DNA from: Actinomucor elegans
Lineage: Eukaryota > Mucoromycota > Mucoromycetes > Mucorales > Mucoraceae
Reading direction: 5' to 3'
NCBI GenBank assembly: GCA_026027325.1
Contig: JAMSLZ010000008.1
Coordinates: 248,001-312,000 of the forward strand
DNA: 64,000 nt
Position 1 is the stretch's first letter; each line of letters begins with the position of its first letter. The position numbers were made by a program, and so were the translations under genes. Under the pieces are notes generated by a model that saw only the letters and a program-made list of their open reading frames with translations, was not told the DNA's origin and made no database searches. Of this stretch, positions 25,831 to 38,900 are shown in pieces.

Positions 25831-26945
25831 AGAATAGTTTCATCTTTATAGTTTATCAAACAATAAAGCCTATGTGTATACCATATATGTTATAAAGTCT
25901 GTTTCGGGGTGTATATTATGACAGATCGATCTGAGTAATAATGGGGCTTAGCTACAGCTACTTCTCGCACATACCACTCCATTTAACCATACTTTTCTTT
26001 TGCAGTCCTTAACCATGTATCATTTGTCTATACCTGTATACTGATACAAAATTTTGTATATAATTATACATAAAATAAGATAAAAAAAAATTGATAAAGA
26101 TTATACATTAACAATAGATCTCTTCTTTCGGCGAAGCTATTGGAGTAGATCTCGAATTTTGAAAAATCCAGCAACTCTTTCTGAGAAAGGGTCATCTATC
26201 CATTACAGCATTGGATCCAGATCAGACAAGATCTCTCTTTGTTGTAAAGTATTATGATATTTATAAATGGGGGAGAGGTTTTTTTTTAAAAAAAGGGACC
26301 AAAAAGCTTATTCACTAAAGCTTGAAATTATAGTCACCAAAAATAATTGCTTTGGGTGTATCATTCAATTTTTATTTAAATGATATATAATTCGTAAGGA
26401 ACTGAAGAAAAAAACATCTATTGATTCATAAAAACGGAAAAGATAAATCATTGGTGTTTTCCTGGTACTTTTGACTAGAATCTATAACTTTGAAAATAAG
26501 CTGTAGTGAAAAGTGTATGTTTTGTTGTATGAATTATCTGGGGCTCAAAACTATCTCGCTAGTTGTGAACTACTTGTTGTTATATTGCTGTTGATGCTGC
26601 TGCTGCTGTTGGTTCATGTTGTTTCAAACCATCGTTATCCAATGATATCAGTGCATCTACACCAGATACTTTCTCTTACTTTGACAGCTGCTGCTTATTA
26701 TCACAAACATTGTTCATGTCATACATAAAGTAGTCTAGTCAATAGATACTTCTTTACACTTGTTACAAAAAAAAAAAAAAAACCTACAATGATGACAAGT
26801 GTAAGTTTTAATATACAAACGTTCAGTGTAACCTCTTAGGGCCTCGCGTGTCAAATTATATTATATGTATTAAAAAGAAAAAAAAAAAGAATTTTCGTTT
26901 CCACCCCGGCCTGTTATTTCCTTTAACTTACATTATAATCACACA
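25831..26945. other. Intergenic region
   Basis: About 1.1 kb with no clear gene. A hydrophobic 71-codon frame at 26513-26728 arises from a CTG/TTG-rich stretch and has no supporting features. A T9A7 palindrome is at 26279-26294 and an A-rich run precedes the next gene. Confidence 0.55.
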
Positions 26946-27267
26946 ATGGCTAATGAATTAAAAGTTATTGTTTACATGACCACCATTATGGCTACAGGGT
27001 ATGGTCTTATGAAATATACTGTTCCCGATGAAGAAGCAATGAGAAAGGTAGTTTCTTTTTTTTTTTTTTTTTGCTGACTAAAAAAAAAGCAAAGACTGAC
27101 AATGACCTATGTAGCGTCTTGATCCCGCATTAAAAAGAGAGTATGATGAATTAAAGAAAGCAAACCGTGAAAAGGGTCAGCAAATGATGGATCTCATTCG
27201 TGAAGCTGCAGAAACCGATAAGCCAGCTTGGGAAATTGCTAATGAGCAACTTGGTAGAAACAAATAA
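26946..27267 (+). CDS. Cbp4-like cytochrome bc1 assembly factor
   Basis: Two exons, 26946-27047 and 27115-27267, giving 84 aa. One membrane helix near the N-terminus (VIVYMTTIMATGYGLMKY) is followed by TVPDEEAMRKRLDPALKREY, a highly charged helix (KKANREKGQQMMDLIREA) and the end PAWEIANEQLGRNK. The small single-pass layout and the P-(D/S)-EE-(A/E)-(M/L)-x-x-(R/K)-x-x-P pattern match Cbp4/UQCC3-type proteins of the inner mitochondrial membrane, which assist cytochrome b during assembly of complex III. The gene's short length and intron in the charged region are normal for such fungal genes. Confidence 0.75.
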
Positions 27268-28299
27268 TTACAAATATTTCGATATCATTCTTGTATATAT
27301 ACATATATATAATAAATTCAAAAGCTGTCAATGCATGGAAAGATAGACAATGAATAGACAGTAGTCTTTTATTAAAGCGGAATCGGCTGAATGGTTATAC
27401 AAAGACACGCATGATTCTACTTATGCAAAATGGGATATATATGTAAAATATGGGACCACTGTCGAAGGCATGGCCTATGAATTTGATATAGAAATATGAA
27501 CAAATGTGCTTCGATTTATTATTAGATCTAGTGTATTCACTGTACTGCTGTTATATAGATGTTGCACATGAACTGCTAGCCTGATGCTTCAATGAACCAA
27601 GATCAATTGAGATCTAGCTATGATTAAACATTTGTTATATAAAACATTGTTTATTATTAGTCACGCATATAATGTAACTATTGTACTTTCGCTCGATAGT
27701 GGCTTCAATAGATACATCGGCTTGTTTTAAATATGGAATATTAATCTGATGAGTTGAAAATGCAGATCCCTAAGCTCAAATTTCCCAAAATCGAGTTTTT
27801 TTTATATTGAGGACCATAAACGCTGCTTTTTCGAGACATAGTTGTTAATTGACATAGGCTAGTTATGGCAGGGACTTTACCTCTGTATTTATTTTGTATT
27901 TGTGACATCAAAAAAATATAAGAGTTAGGATGGTATTTTGAAGTAACATAAAAATTGACCCTTAATGCAAAAAACTCGATAGATTGATAAAAATACAAAA
28001 TAGCGCTTACAGTACTCAATATACAGTAATACTCTTCATAATTTTTTTTAAAAAATAGGTTTTATCTATTGCATTTTCTTCTTCTTCTAGAGCTACATTT
28101 TTGTATATCATGCCAGAACAATCCTTGTTTTTTATCATTGTTATTATTATCATCTAATATTTAAATCTCCGCTACGCGTTTTATCCTCAATGTCGAATTA
28201 AAAGGCGATGGTATAAGGGGGGAATAAACGGATATTCGATGCTTTTCCGTAATTTCACTTTCTAGTTTTCCAACTCTTTCTCACAAGGCAAACTCCAAC
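27268..28299. other. Intergenic region
   Basis: About 1 kb AT-rich spacer. No gene is supported. A T8A7 palindrome lies at 28042-28057, and the last 60 bp before the next gene are CT-rich (CTTTCTAGTTTTCC), as expected for a leader. Confidence 0.55.
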
Positions 28300-29074
28300 A
28301 TGAGCAATTTTCCTTCGGGATGGTTTTATATTCAATCGAAATGTCCTCATAAAATGGTTCTTGATGTTAACCTAGACTCTTTAAAGGTGAAAATAGACAC
28401 GGTTATCCTCCCACATATAACTTACGAGTCGAACTGTAGGAGGCTGCTAAAGTAGTCGTATATCCCAAGAAACTAAAGGACACAGATAATCAATTATGGA
28501 CATATGATCATGGTTATATTATCAACAAAAATTCAGGCATGGGTAAGTGCATTAGATATAAACCTTTATGCCACAGTGACTAATCATGAATATAGTGTTG
28601 GATGTTCAAGGAGGTACTGTAACAAAAGAGGAAACATGATACAGAAACTTACTTTTGGCAAGGCCGATAGGTATTCTCGAAAGTGACAAACAAATCATTC
28701 AATATAAGCGAAAGATGATTGAGGATGCTCAAAACCAGCGATGGTATTATCGTGAAGATGGCGTTATTTACCCTCAGACAAATCCTAACCTTGTTCTTGA
28801 CATCCGAGTAAGTGCACATCTCTATGCCTATTGTGTAATCTTTTCTTCTTCTAAACCTTTTTATGATCCAAAGGGAAATTGGACGAAACCAGGAACAGTT
28901 GTATTACTCTATGAGCGAAAATACGAGGATAATTTGAACCAATTATGGGATTTGATACCTTGCGAGACAGCAAATGCTTCCAGTTTGCAAAATGCATCCA
29001 GATCATCCTTGAATACATCAAACGATGATAGTGAAGATGAATACGCATTTAGTTCTGCTACTTATGCATTGTAA
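28300..29074 (+). CDS. Ricin B-type lectin-domain protein (beta-trefoil)
   Basis: Five exons, 28300-28386, 28440-28542, 28596-28613 (only 18 nt), 28671-28807 and 28874-29074, giving about 181 aa. Three beta-trefoil repeats are visible, each with an LD motif and a Q-x-W motif: MVLDVN...NQLWTY, MVLDVQ...NQRWYY and LVLDIR...NQLWDL. Such domains bind carbohydrates; there is no catalytic ricin A-type chain, no signal peptide and no membrane helix, so it is probably an intracellular lectin-like protein. The tail is Ser/Asp-rich. The 57-nt intron at 28614-28670 contains an in-frame stop, so splicing is required; the 66-nt intron at 28808-28873 is in frame, so its use is less sure. Confidence 0.8.
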
Positions 29075-29104
29075 TAAATATATATATATATATATATATA
29101 TATT
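29075..29104. repeat. (TA)n microsatellite between converging genes
   Basis: The 30 bp between the stop codon of the lectin gene and the stop codon of the GYF gene on the other strand are almost pure TA repeat (29079-29103). The two 3' ends must overlap at the RNA level. Confidence 0.8.
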
Positions 29105-29359
29105 TTATTTGGTTGAAGACGGCTTCTTTTTGCCCTTCTTTGTAACTACTTTGAATTCAGAAGACATGATGGCTGTTGCTTTGGGCAAGACAAGATTCAG
29201 TTTTTTACCATCCATATCCGCTTTGCGACGCGTCATAAAATCATTGGCAAAACGGCGGCCATCCATAGAGGTAGAGTTAGCATAGATCATGTCTTGAATG
29301 ATTTCTGCACAGCTATCATCTGCTGGGAAATCGAGCAACATTTGCAAGATATCATCAGC

Positions 29360-29392
<33 letters not shown>

Positions 29393-31678
29393 AACGTTAA
29401 TTCGTATTTCAACTAGCCAACTAACCAAAGAAGTACACATACCATTCACACCTGGATTCAATCCACGAAGAGAAAGTTTACACCACTTGATAAAGTCCTC
29501 ACTAGGTCCTTTTGGCTCACTCTTGATAGTAGAACGTTCACTGATGGATGATTTAGGCGCAGACATACTTGCAGAAGGGGTTGCGGCTGTCATCGAAACA
29601 CGCTTTTGTCGAACACCAGTAGGTTTATCCCATGCACTGCTTGATTGCCTAGTGACGCGATTCGTATTGGCAGAATAAGAAGGGCTGATGGAAGCAGGTT
29701 TGCCTGCAGATACAGAAGACCATGTATTAGATCTTGTTGGATTAGCACCAAGATTCTTTTGAGCAGCTGCTTGCTCAGACTGGATCTCGCGCAAAGTCTT
29801 TTTGGCAGATACAGTATCTATAGATAATAATAATTGAGCTTCTCTCACTTTATCGACGATGAGAAAAGTTTTACCTTGGCTAGTTTTTGGCAGATCTTGC
29901 TTTAAAGGCGAATCTCCAATGTGCATCGTTGATAGTTTTTCAGTTAATTGATCACTGACAGATGTCGAATCAAGCTTATTATCTTCGATTTGTGTTTTGA
30001 ACATGGTATCTTCAGGTGGTGAACGAGATCCAAATGGACTATCTTGGTTGGTATGGTTGCTCCAAAGACTCTGGATATTAGGTTCGATGAGACCTGGAGT
30101 ACCAGGAACCGAACTCCAGCCTCTACTCATGACATTTGCTTGTTGTGTACGAATAAACATATCCTGTTGCTGCTGTTGCTGCTGTTGCATCATTAATTGC
30201 TGTTGCTGCAATAACATTTGCTGCTGCAATTGCAAATGGTGCTGTTGATTTTGACGCAGCATATGCAAGTACTGCTGTTCCATTTGTTGTTGTTGCTGAT
30301 AGTCATAACCGACTTCTTGCTGTCTAAATGATGCTTGATCTGTATTCAACCAAGATAAGCCACTGTTATTATTCGACAATGGCCTTTCCCATGGAGATAG
30401 CGGTGTCCGATGATCGTGAGCAATTGGATTTACGCGTGGTAGGTTACTAGCACTGAATGGAGGCTGCATATTTCCCATTGAAGAGTTCGCATCCATTGGA
30501 TTATTGAATAGTAAAGGGTTATCTTGTTGATGTGAAATACGATCCATAAAAGACATGTTACCAAACAGAGAGCTTCCACCTGGAGTAGTGGACCCTTCTG
30601 GGCCAAAAGGGTCGATAGGAAAAGAGCTCTTATTGTTGAATTCTGGCCAAACAGCAAGAAAAGGCGTTTTGGGGTCCTTGACTCTATGCATCAATTCAGC
30701 AATCGGTTCAAAGAAAGATGCATCCTCACGCTTGACAGCCATAGTAATATCAAAATAACCGGCGTCAAACCAACCTTGCATTTCTAAAGCGCTGAATGGG
30801 CCTCGGATAATGCCAGCTGGGTCACGATAAGTCCATTGAAGGGTGTCTGTATTGTCGCTTTTGAAAAAGAAACCAGATGGATGAGACATAGCTCGTCGAT
30901 GGTCTCTGTTTGCTTCGTTGGTGTTTGATGAAGAAAACAAGTAACCATCTTCCTTTACTTTAAAATTCAATTCATCTGGTAGTTTTTCATCTTCAGGCTC
31001 TAAAGCTCCTTCCAATAAAGATGATGACGCTTCACCAAGTCTAAACACACCATTGCTATCAAACGTGCCTACATTATCTCTATCTACACCACTCCAAAGT
31101 GGTATATCCTCTTCACTACTACGTCCAAAATCTACCAATACTTTAAATACGTAAACTTGTGATATTTGAAGCAACCGTTACCATTGTTCTCAAAGTGTTT
31201 AAAAGAGTCTACCGAGAAAATGGTTAGAATTGGTTTGCTATACACATGCAGTAGTACCATCTTGCTTGATATACTGTTGGAATCTAGTATCATTGATTGA
31301 ATCGTCTGCCAGTGTCTATCAAAGAGTCAATCCAAGTCGTTACTCAACATAGGCTACATGTATACCTTGTTCTCATTCTCTAGTAGTGATACAGGACTCT
31401 GTCCTTGAGAAACCACGGCAAATTCATGTTGCTCGATGTTTGTTGGCTTTGAAGACTTATCGTATAGACTAAGCATATACTCTTTTGAGTACTTGAAAGA
31501 ATGATTCGATTCTTTATTGTTTAGTGCAGGCTCTGTATAAGCGTTATCCTTAATATCATCAAAGTGTTTAGACGTGTCTCCACCTCTCATCCTGCTAATC
31601 TGTTAATGAATACTATTTAGTAAAAAAAAAACACAGCCAATGTTACCATTGAGGTCCAAAATTCATCTGAGTAGTCAT
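29105..31678 (-). CDS. GYF-domain protein (Smy2/GIGYF type)
   Basis: Six exons: 31678-31647, 31591-31366, 31315-31258, 31208-31182, 31140-29443 and 29358-29105, giving about 764 aa. The N-terminus MTTQMNFGPQWMRGG and the KYSKEYMLSLYDK block are typical of fungal GIGYF relatives. The GYF domain lies at about residues 215-270 (WTYRDPAG, then GPFSALEMQGWFDAGYF), a fold that binds proline-rich peptides. A Gln-rich segment follows (about 400-450), then a conserved C-terminal helical region (DDILQMLLDFPADDSCAEII) and a basic end. Relatives act in mRNA decay, translational repression and ER-to-Golgi transport genetics. The last intron contains a T12A22 tract. Downstream it converges on the lectin gene with 30 bp between stop codons. 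Confidence 0.88.
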
Positions 31679-31821
31679 TCTATAAAGTATCAATTGGTTT
31701 GAGATGAAAAATAGAAAAAAAAAGTGTGGGGTATCTGAAAAAGCAATAAACCATTATAAACCAATCAAGTCGTACAAGAATCAAGGTCACTTTCTATATA
31801 TTTACTTTGTAACAACTAGTT

Positions 31822-33019
31822 CTACATAATTCTTAGTTGTTCTTGCTGATGAGATAGGATACCAACAGCCCTTTCAAGATCATGGGCCGACACAATGATA
31901 TTGGCTGTCATAAACGTACTGAGGTAAAACATATTGATGCATGCATCAATCGATAATGGTTTGGATACATAACGAACAATACCACATCTCTCAATATTAG
32001 AGCCCGAGAAATGCACTTGAATCACTCTTAACACTGCTGCATCCTGCTCGGCCATCAGTGAACTTTCATCAAAAGTCGCAACAATTTGAGTATCTGCAAT
32101 CAAACTAATATCTTGGCTCGTAGCTACAAAAGAACAGAACCGCTTATGATCTACTCTATGTACAGCATTGTTAGATATTAACCTCTCTCTCCCCTCTTTT
32201 TTTTTAAAAAAAACTGAAATGAATATCTTACTCGCAATTGATCTCTAGTAGATCTGGATAGCATAAAATTTTCAGCACCGTATGAACCCAATTGGTTCTA
32301 TCATGTCTATTCAATCCTACGCACTGCAATTCGTTCACCAACACATTCGTACCCAGTAGAAATTGTGTTGGATTCACTGGTAAACCAGATCGATTTTCTT
32401 CTTCTATATACACTTCCTCATCATAGCAATCAAAAGCTTCTTCAGCATCATAATCATCTTCTACTTCAAATCCATTACGTCGTAATGCCTGCACAACTTG
32501 ATACAACTTGGATTCACTCACCAACACAAAATCAGTCTGATAAGTAGATATACAGGATCGAAAATCGTCCTTCAGCTAATGGTTCTGAAATCTCACTGAT
32601 TCTCTTTCCGCTTAACGCTATCCACCTCAAGTATTAATTAATCTTGGACTCCTTCTAGTATCTAATTTGATTCTATTACCTTGGCCACCTTCATCGTCTA
32701 CTTGCAAGACACGAAACACGTCCAAAGGAGCTCCAAGATCAGAACAATTTGTCGCCTCCAGGGCAGGCAAAAAATCTTGTTCAATCGTTGCTTGGTTCGC
32801 AACAATCGATATACCATAAGCATTCTCGGTAAACGAAAAGAAATAGTCGCTCCTGTAGATAACAGTTTAGATCGTCCACAGTGTAGAAGGCACTTCTTGT
32901 ATACTTTACGAATTGGTATCTTTGAATAACAGCAGTTTGACAATGGCGTGCGTTACATGGACCAAATGAGAGCGCGGAAAGTTGAGGATCCTAAGTTTCG
33001 GTGGTAATATAGTAATCAT
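31822..33019 (-). CDS. CASTOR-like ACT-domain protein with an apparent frameshift
   Basis: Exons 33019-32910, 32852-32680, 32617-32232 and 32155-31822 join by normal splice sites. The product starts MITILPPKLRILNFPRSHL and shows two ACT-like modules: SSDYFFSFTENAYGISIVA with SEPLAEGRFSILY, and RFCSFVATSQDISLIAD with SKPLSIDACINMFYLSTF. This layout resembles the CASTOR (GATS-like) arginine sensors of the TOR pathway and their fungal relatives; ligand and role here are inference. Exon 3 is out of frame with itself: the N-terminal half ends SILYI in one frame and continues STYQTDFVLVSES in the next, near 32546-32553 within a TATAT tract. Total exon length is 1,003 nt, so 2 nt are missing or 1 nt is extra. 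Without the break the protein would have about 334 aa. It is either a sequence error or a broken gene. Confidence 0.65.
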
Positions 33020-33382
33020 GAGAATGTAAATGTCATGTCTTTGCTAACCAAAAAGTAAAATTAATTTTTTTTTTTTTTTGCTTCGAGTAAATTGACATTA
33101 CTGCGAGAAATCTACCAATCACAAACTCATTAGCTATTATGTTACACTACTGGTTGGATACTTAGTGACTCACAGAAAACGACTTCATAGTCAGGCCAAA
33201 TACCGATTGTTAAAAGCGCATAATAGTTTCATAAATACATAAATAGTAACATCATCCCTCTTTAACCAGTTGAAATAAATGCATTGGAATTTAAAGGATT
33301 CATATATTAATCTATTAAGAAAAGGCGTTATGCCCAACATTATTGCTGAATAAAGTGTCAGTGTAAGCATATAGTATCAAAT
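33020..33382. other. Intergenic region
   Basis: 363 bp between the lipase gene's 3' end and the ACT-domain gene's start on the same strand. It has a T run at 33065-33080 and nothing else recognised; it should hold the ACT gene promoter. Confidence 0.5.
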
Positions 33383-36300
33383 CTAATACTGCCCAAAAAA
33401 CCCTTTATTCAATTGTTTAATAGCTCTTTCATACATATTAGGAGAATGGTCCATAAACATAGTTCTGGAAAATACAATCTCTGAAAACCGTGCCTGAACA
33501 TCTTCACATCGACTAAACTGGACCATATGAGCTCGTTTATGTTTAGTTCCCCTTGTATTCGAACAAGTCGACTGTGACTGAGATTCAGTGTGTTGTATCA
33601 ACTGTGGTACAGATTCTATTAGATACATACTGCTAGGTGGGTATAACTTCTCTGCTCGCATATCCGCTCGCATTGTCTTAATCAGAGCCCAAAACCATTG
33701 ATCATTTTCTTCTTCGTTGGTAGTGGCATCTGGCCCTTTTTCTTCCTTCTTCATACCTCTCTTTTGATAGCGACCAATAACTCTACTTAGGATTTCATCT
33801 GTAACATGGCTGTCTTCATGTAAACTGACTGCGATGTTTTTGAAATCTTTAAGTAACCCAAGACTCAAACTACTGACAATATCAAAAGCATGAACGACAC
33901 TGGTCACCAACCCTTGTCCACAATACTCGCTCAATGGAAGCGACATGACACACGGAGATCCATAGGTATAACAATGGATGGGACGACCTGCAGGAAGACC
34001 AGATATTTCTGAAGTAACAAAAGGGCAAGAGGAGCGCTTGACAGATGCAGCAGCAAATGAATCCAGAAACTTGCGTGGCTGGTCATTGTCGGTCATCATA
34101 CGTCTTGACAAAAAATGTAACCTTTCTTCACTCCAAAGCACACTGAGTAGACTAGCAACGCCAGCACCAAGCGAATGACCACACAGTACCAGTCCATAAT
34201 GCGGATAGTCTTCCAAACCGCGTTTGATGGCATCAAACACCTTGCCCTTTTGCGTTGCTAGCAATTGAGCTGCCTCCAACATACCTCCATGAGCTACATA
34301 GTGTCTCTGTTCACCCCCATTGGCTTCCTCACCATGCGCTAGCTGATCTGTTGGTAGTGTGAATTCTTTATAATCACAAGTGAGATCGGTCAACACATCG
34401 CCTAGCCCAAGCGTGCCTCGGCATGTCAGTACAATCGCTTCAGCATAGTGATCCACTGTCACATAATGCACTAATGCATGCAGTTTGGAATTGCTCACAT
34501 AAGAAAGTATGTGATTGTCGGTATAACTGGATAGCAAGATATCATCAATGCCAACTCCAGTATGATGCGCAAATGCATGATGGTTTGGATGGTGTGAATT
34601 GGGTAAAACACTGGGGATATCTCCAATGCCAAGTATGCGCATAAACGATTCACCATACGCAGCACTGGCATATCGAATGAAATGCGCAATATTGCTAATA
34701 ATATGTTTACGAGGAAAGTTATTTGGACTTGGTTCAGAGTCTAGAGGTGAAGTGAGTGGCTTTTTATCGTGTAATCTTGCTGGTACAGAAGGAGATCGTA
34801 TGAGCGAACGCGACGAGGAAGGCTCTGATGGTGTAACCGATGCTTTGTTCGTAGACGTTGTTGGAGTAGTATAAAATGTTGTGGTTTTCATCGTTCTAGC
34901 AATACTTGATAAAGAAGTTAAACTGTTGACTGAATTGGATTTTTGGATGTAAGGTGAGTTGTTCTTGACGATAGGAAGGGGTGGTGCTGTTTCTGGCTTG
35001 GAGATCTTCTTCTTTTTGGCATGGTTACTGGTTGCTTCCAGACCTTTCTGGAACAAATTGGTGACACTCTTTTTCCTACCAAGGCTTTTGATCTTGAGGC
35101 CACTCCAAGACATGCGTCTTTTGGACTTTGTCTCTGGCTCTGAATAAAAAGACGAATCATTTTCTGTCTCATCTTCGCTGTACGTAAAGGGCGCTGCCGG
35201 CAGCGGTTTATCATTATCGTTTCGTGATAGATACTGCGAAGTTGAAGATTGTTGCTGTCGTAGCGTAGTTGATGTGCTTGTCATTGTACTTATAGGGCCT
35301 TCAATAGTTTCTTGCATATTGTCTCCGTTCAAACTCGTGATTAGGCCGTATTTTGTTTGTCTTTCGACCTTTTTTCTTGATAGTTTTTTGGAGACGGAAG
35401 ATAGCATAATCTTGAATCCCATTGTTCGCTTTCCATTGGACTTTTCATATGTCCAGCCATTGCTATTTGCATCTGTTTGATTGTAGCTAAAAGCATCTTT
35501 GTTATGCATAGTATCAGTGTGATCATATACAGTCAATTGGTTATTCAAGTCGGATTCAGTAGGTCCTGTTTTATTATTAGTGATGCCGTTTGAGTACGAT
35601 GCGTCGGATGACGAGGTATCATCTGTCGTTGTGATATTAGAAGCATACCGATCTTGGGCTTGGTGATCGATTACTGCAATAAATGATTCTTTGTCTTCCT
35701 CATTTGTTCTTTCTACGACTTGTTTTGCGCTTAGTATTTTGCTTCCATCCATATCAATAGGTCTAATACGCGTCGTTCTGGTTGTGATACGATTTGTTGT
35801 AGTTGTAATCTCGTATAAGTTATAAGGATTGCCATGCTGATCCAGAGCCAAATCAATCGACTTGCCATTCAGATGGGAAGATGCAGAAGATAAACTTATC
35901 AAGGAAGTATTGTGGTTGTTGGAGTTGCTCAAATCAGAAGCGCTACCAGTCCTTGTGTCAGATGAAGCATTGGCCAGTATTTCTTCTAATTCATGAATAA
36001 TATCAGTATGCTGTTGTTCATTGCTCAAAGAAGCATCAGGATGGTATTGATCGGCGCCTTGCTGTTCAAATTGAATCAAGGCCTGTGAATTTTCTTCTTC
36101 TTCTACCACAAGACCCTTCCAGAGTATGGTAATATTCATATGTTTCATTGTGCGCTTGTGTGTTACATTCTGAAGCACAGCGAAAGCAGTCATTGCTTTA
36201 GTAAGGCCTGATAGTATCGCGACTTTGCCAACTTTAGTTAGCGCAAACTCTGGATCGCTCACCAGCTCACGGTGCACAAGTGTGATGATTGAAGCAATTG

Positions 36301-36937
36301 CACGAGATGATTCATTCGAACCAAATATTCCATCAATGATGCCAACCGATTCTTCTGCAGCCTATATATATATATATATATTTGATAAAGGTTAGCTTGA
36401 AAAAAAAAAGATGCAAAATATAAAACACTTGAATTTGTTTGTACCATCAATCCGGATTTAATCGTTTGAGAAGTAAACTGTAACCCTGACAGTGTAAATA
36501 GCTCAGCAAGTGTAAAAGAATGATGGACTATGTAAACCCCAAGGTTGGTATATTTATCCAAAACTTGCAAAAATCCACTTCTAAATCTATAATGAGTATA
36601 ATTCATATGAATATATAAATAAAACATACTTTTCAGAGTCTATTTCACTAGAAGAACTCGTAGTGGTGATAGCCGAAGATGCTGTCAGCTCGTGTAACCT
36701 CTTTGCTGTAGATAAGGCATTAATTAAAGCCTGTCTTGATAGACCAAATGAAAAGGAAGTACTATATTTTACTGATTCCAACAGTGCTTCGATCAATAGC
36801 GAAGAGCATCTCAGCGATAATCGAGTAGCTAATGCAATCGCTGTGATAAAATTGGCAATATTCTCTGGCAATAGCGTTGGTGAAGCGTTATATAAGCTGG
36901 TGGTGTATGTTGTAAGCTGTCCTGTTGATACAACCAT
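33383..36937 (-). CDS. Class 3 lipase, sn1-specific diacylglycerol lipase-like
   Basis: Three exons, 36937-36630, 36586-36445 and 36361-33383, giving about 1,142 aa. The N-terminal 180 residues form helical hydrophobic segments (LPENIANFITAIALATRLSL, FTLAELFTLSGLQF), as expected for membrane or lipid contact. A long Ser/Thr-rich basic region follows, with low complexity and no domain. The alpha/beta-hydrolase core is near residues 690-1010: HILSYVSNSKLHALVHYV and AIVLTCRGTLGLGDVLTDL, with the nucleophile elbow GHSLGAG at Ser 880 and a likely His near VHAFDIVSSLSLG. The layout matches fungal DAGL-like lipases that cleave diacylglycerol at sn-1; the exact substrate is inference. The long middle region is larger than in most relatives. 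Confidence 0.82.
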
Positions 36938-37607
36938 GTCTAATTGGTATCTATATGTCTATTAGATGGCAAAAAAATATCGATGTCGGTGCTAGTTGTG
37001 CACGTATCTTTTCGAAAAAAAAGTGCAAAAAAAACAAAAAAAAAGAAAGGTGATCCAGTTGATACTCTATTGAACGAGTACAGGCTTGACTTATTAATAA
37101 AAGGCTGAGTACAGCCGTCACATGCGTAATTTGATCTACATGTGACTAAAGAGAGGTTTCATACGATTCATCTGAAAGCACTTTTACTCATAATAACAAG
37201 TCTGATAATAAAAAAAAGAATTGTATCTATAGATACACTAGATAGCATCTAGTAAAGCTTTCTTGGCTCTCTGCACTAGCCTATCACTTGTCCAGACCTG
37301 AAATATATTACGCTATAGATCTAATGCACCGATTCAATGTTTTGAGTATTTGCTAGTAATTCACGCAAGTAATTAAAAAAAAAAAGGAACCAAATGCAAT
37401 ACTGGTTTAGTGGCTCCTGTTCAAAACCTAGGTTTATCTGAATTAATTGCTCGATAAAACTGCTTAGTCCTAGAGCAATCATCCATAAAGAAAAAAAAAT
37501 TCAAAACGACTTTTAATTGCATACTTTTCTTTTTTCTTTTTTTCTCTCCACAAACACTCTTTTATGGTAGGTAACTGAAGCTTGTCGTTATTATGCAATA
37601 TGAAACT

Positions 37608-37643
<36 letters not shown>

Positions 37644-38351
37644 TCTTTTTGATTCATTGTCACGTTTTTTTATTGTTTATACTGAAAATGACAAAAGAGC
37701 TCTAGATGAGAATTTCACATTTACTTAATAGTATTGATGAAACGATCTTTTGATGCTCATATGATGCGCTATGCTAGTATCATTGAAACCGTACATACGA
37801 AATCTCAGGCGATAGTTTTATGGTTACTGCATCTTTACTAACCTAAGATTGATACAATAAAAATAAAAAACAACAATACCAGCGCTTTGTACAACAGTCA
37901 AGTATCAGGTTCCAAATAATTAATTTGACTCTTTCTGTCAAGGTAAAGCTATGTTTGTGTATTATTATTTTCACTGAGTACAGTTCTAGATTTAGTGACA
38001 CTTGATTCACATTCACCTGTATTCTCAGGGAAATAGCACTATTTATAACTAGACAAACAAAGAAAAAGGACAGCCGCTCTAGTAATGAAAGATTCAAGTT
38101 AACAAGTGCAGGTACATGCTTTCGCTCAACCAAGTTAATGGCGTAGATATAAGTTACCAACTATAGAGTAGCAGTTTATTCTGAACTTGATGTCATAGTA
38201 TTCAAATGCATTAAATAAAGATCAGACAAAATCATACGCATTGAATAACATAAACAGTACAATTAACAAATGCGAACAGATCCTTTCATGTAAGAGAGCT
38301 AATCGAGTAGATCTAAGATATTGTAAAACACAGCAGTTTATTTTGAACAAG

Positions 38352-38386
38352 TATTACCGATAAGATGCGACACCTAACCGAAATTA
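38352..38386 (-). repeat. Dispersed repeat copy
   Basis: CGATAAGATGCGACACCTAA followed by CCGAAATTACC; core match to the family with ACACC instead of ATTTG. Confidence 0.5.
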
Positions 38387-38900
38387 CCAACATCGCATGC
38401 ATTAAATAGAGTATTATATCAATCCTAATTATACAATAGTTTTGACTGTTACCAAACTCCATTGGCTGGCGGGAATTAGAATACATTGTAATAATAATAA
38501 TAACTAGCAACGACAGTTGATCATGATAAAATATATATATATCGGGCTTTAAATTATACCCCACACTGCCAATAAAATTGATGCACCTGCATATCACGTG
38601 CCTCTTAATCGATGATAAAATTGATTAAATATACAAATCAGTACTCGATTGTTCCATATAAACATAATGAACATCGATTACTGCTAAGTTCTCGACCATA
38701 CATAATTATCCGGTCTTGTATATTATATTTTCCCAGCATTGAAGACGCCTAGGATAGTGGAAAGCAATCTACTAGCTTCTAATAGACAGGTTATTGCTGG
38801 CTCATCTAAGCGATATATGGTAGCAAAAATCATCCGGAAAGGATATTTAAATGAAAATATAAGCGCAGGATCCGGGGTTATTTACTTTTTCATATCAAAA

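Noticed and set aside
28614..28670. In-frame TGA in the lectin gene, suggesting a pseudogene
   Set aside because: It sits in a 57-nt stretch with good donor, branch and acceptor; removing it restores the trefoil frame exactly.
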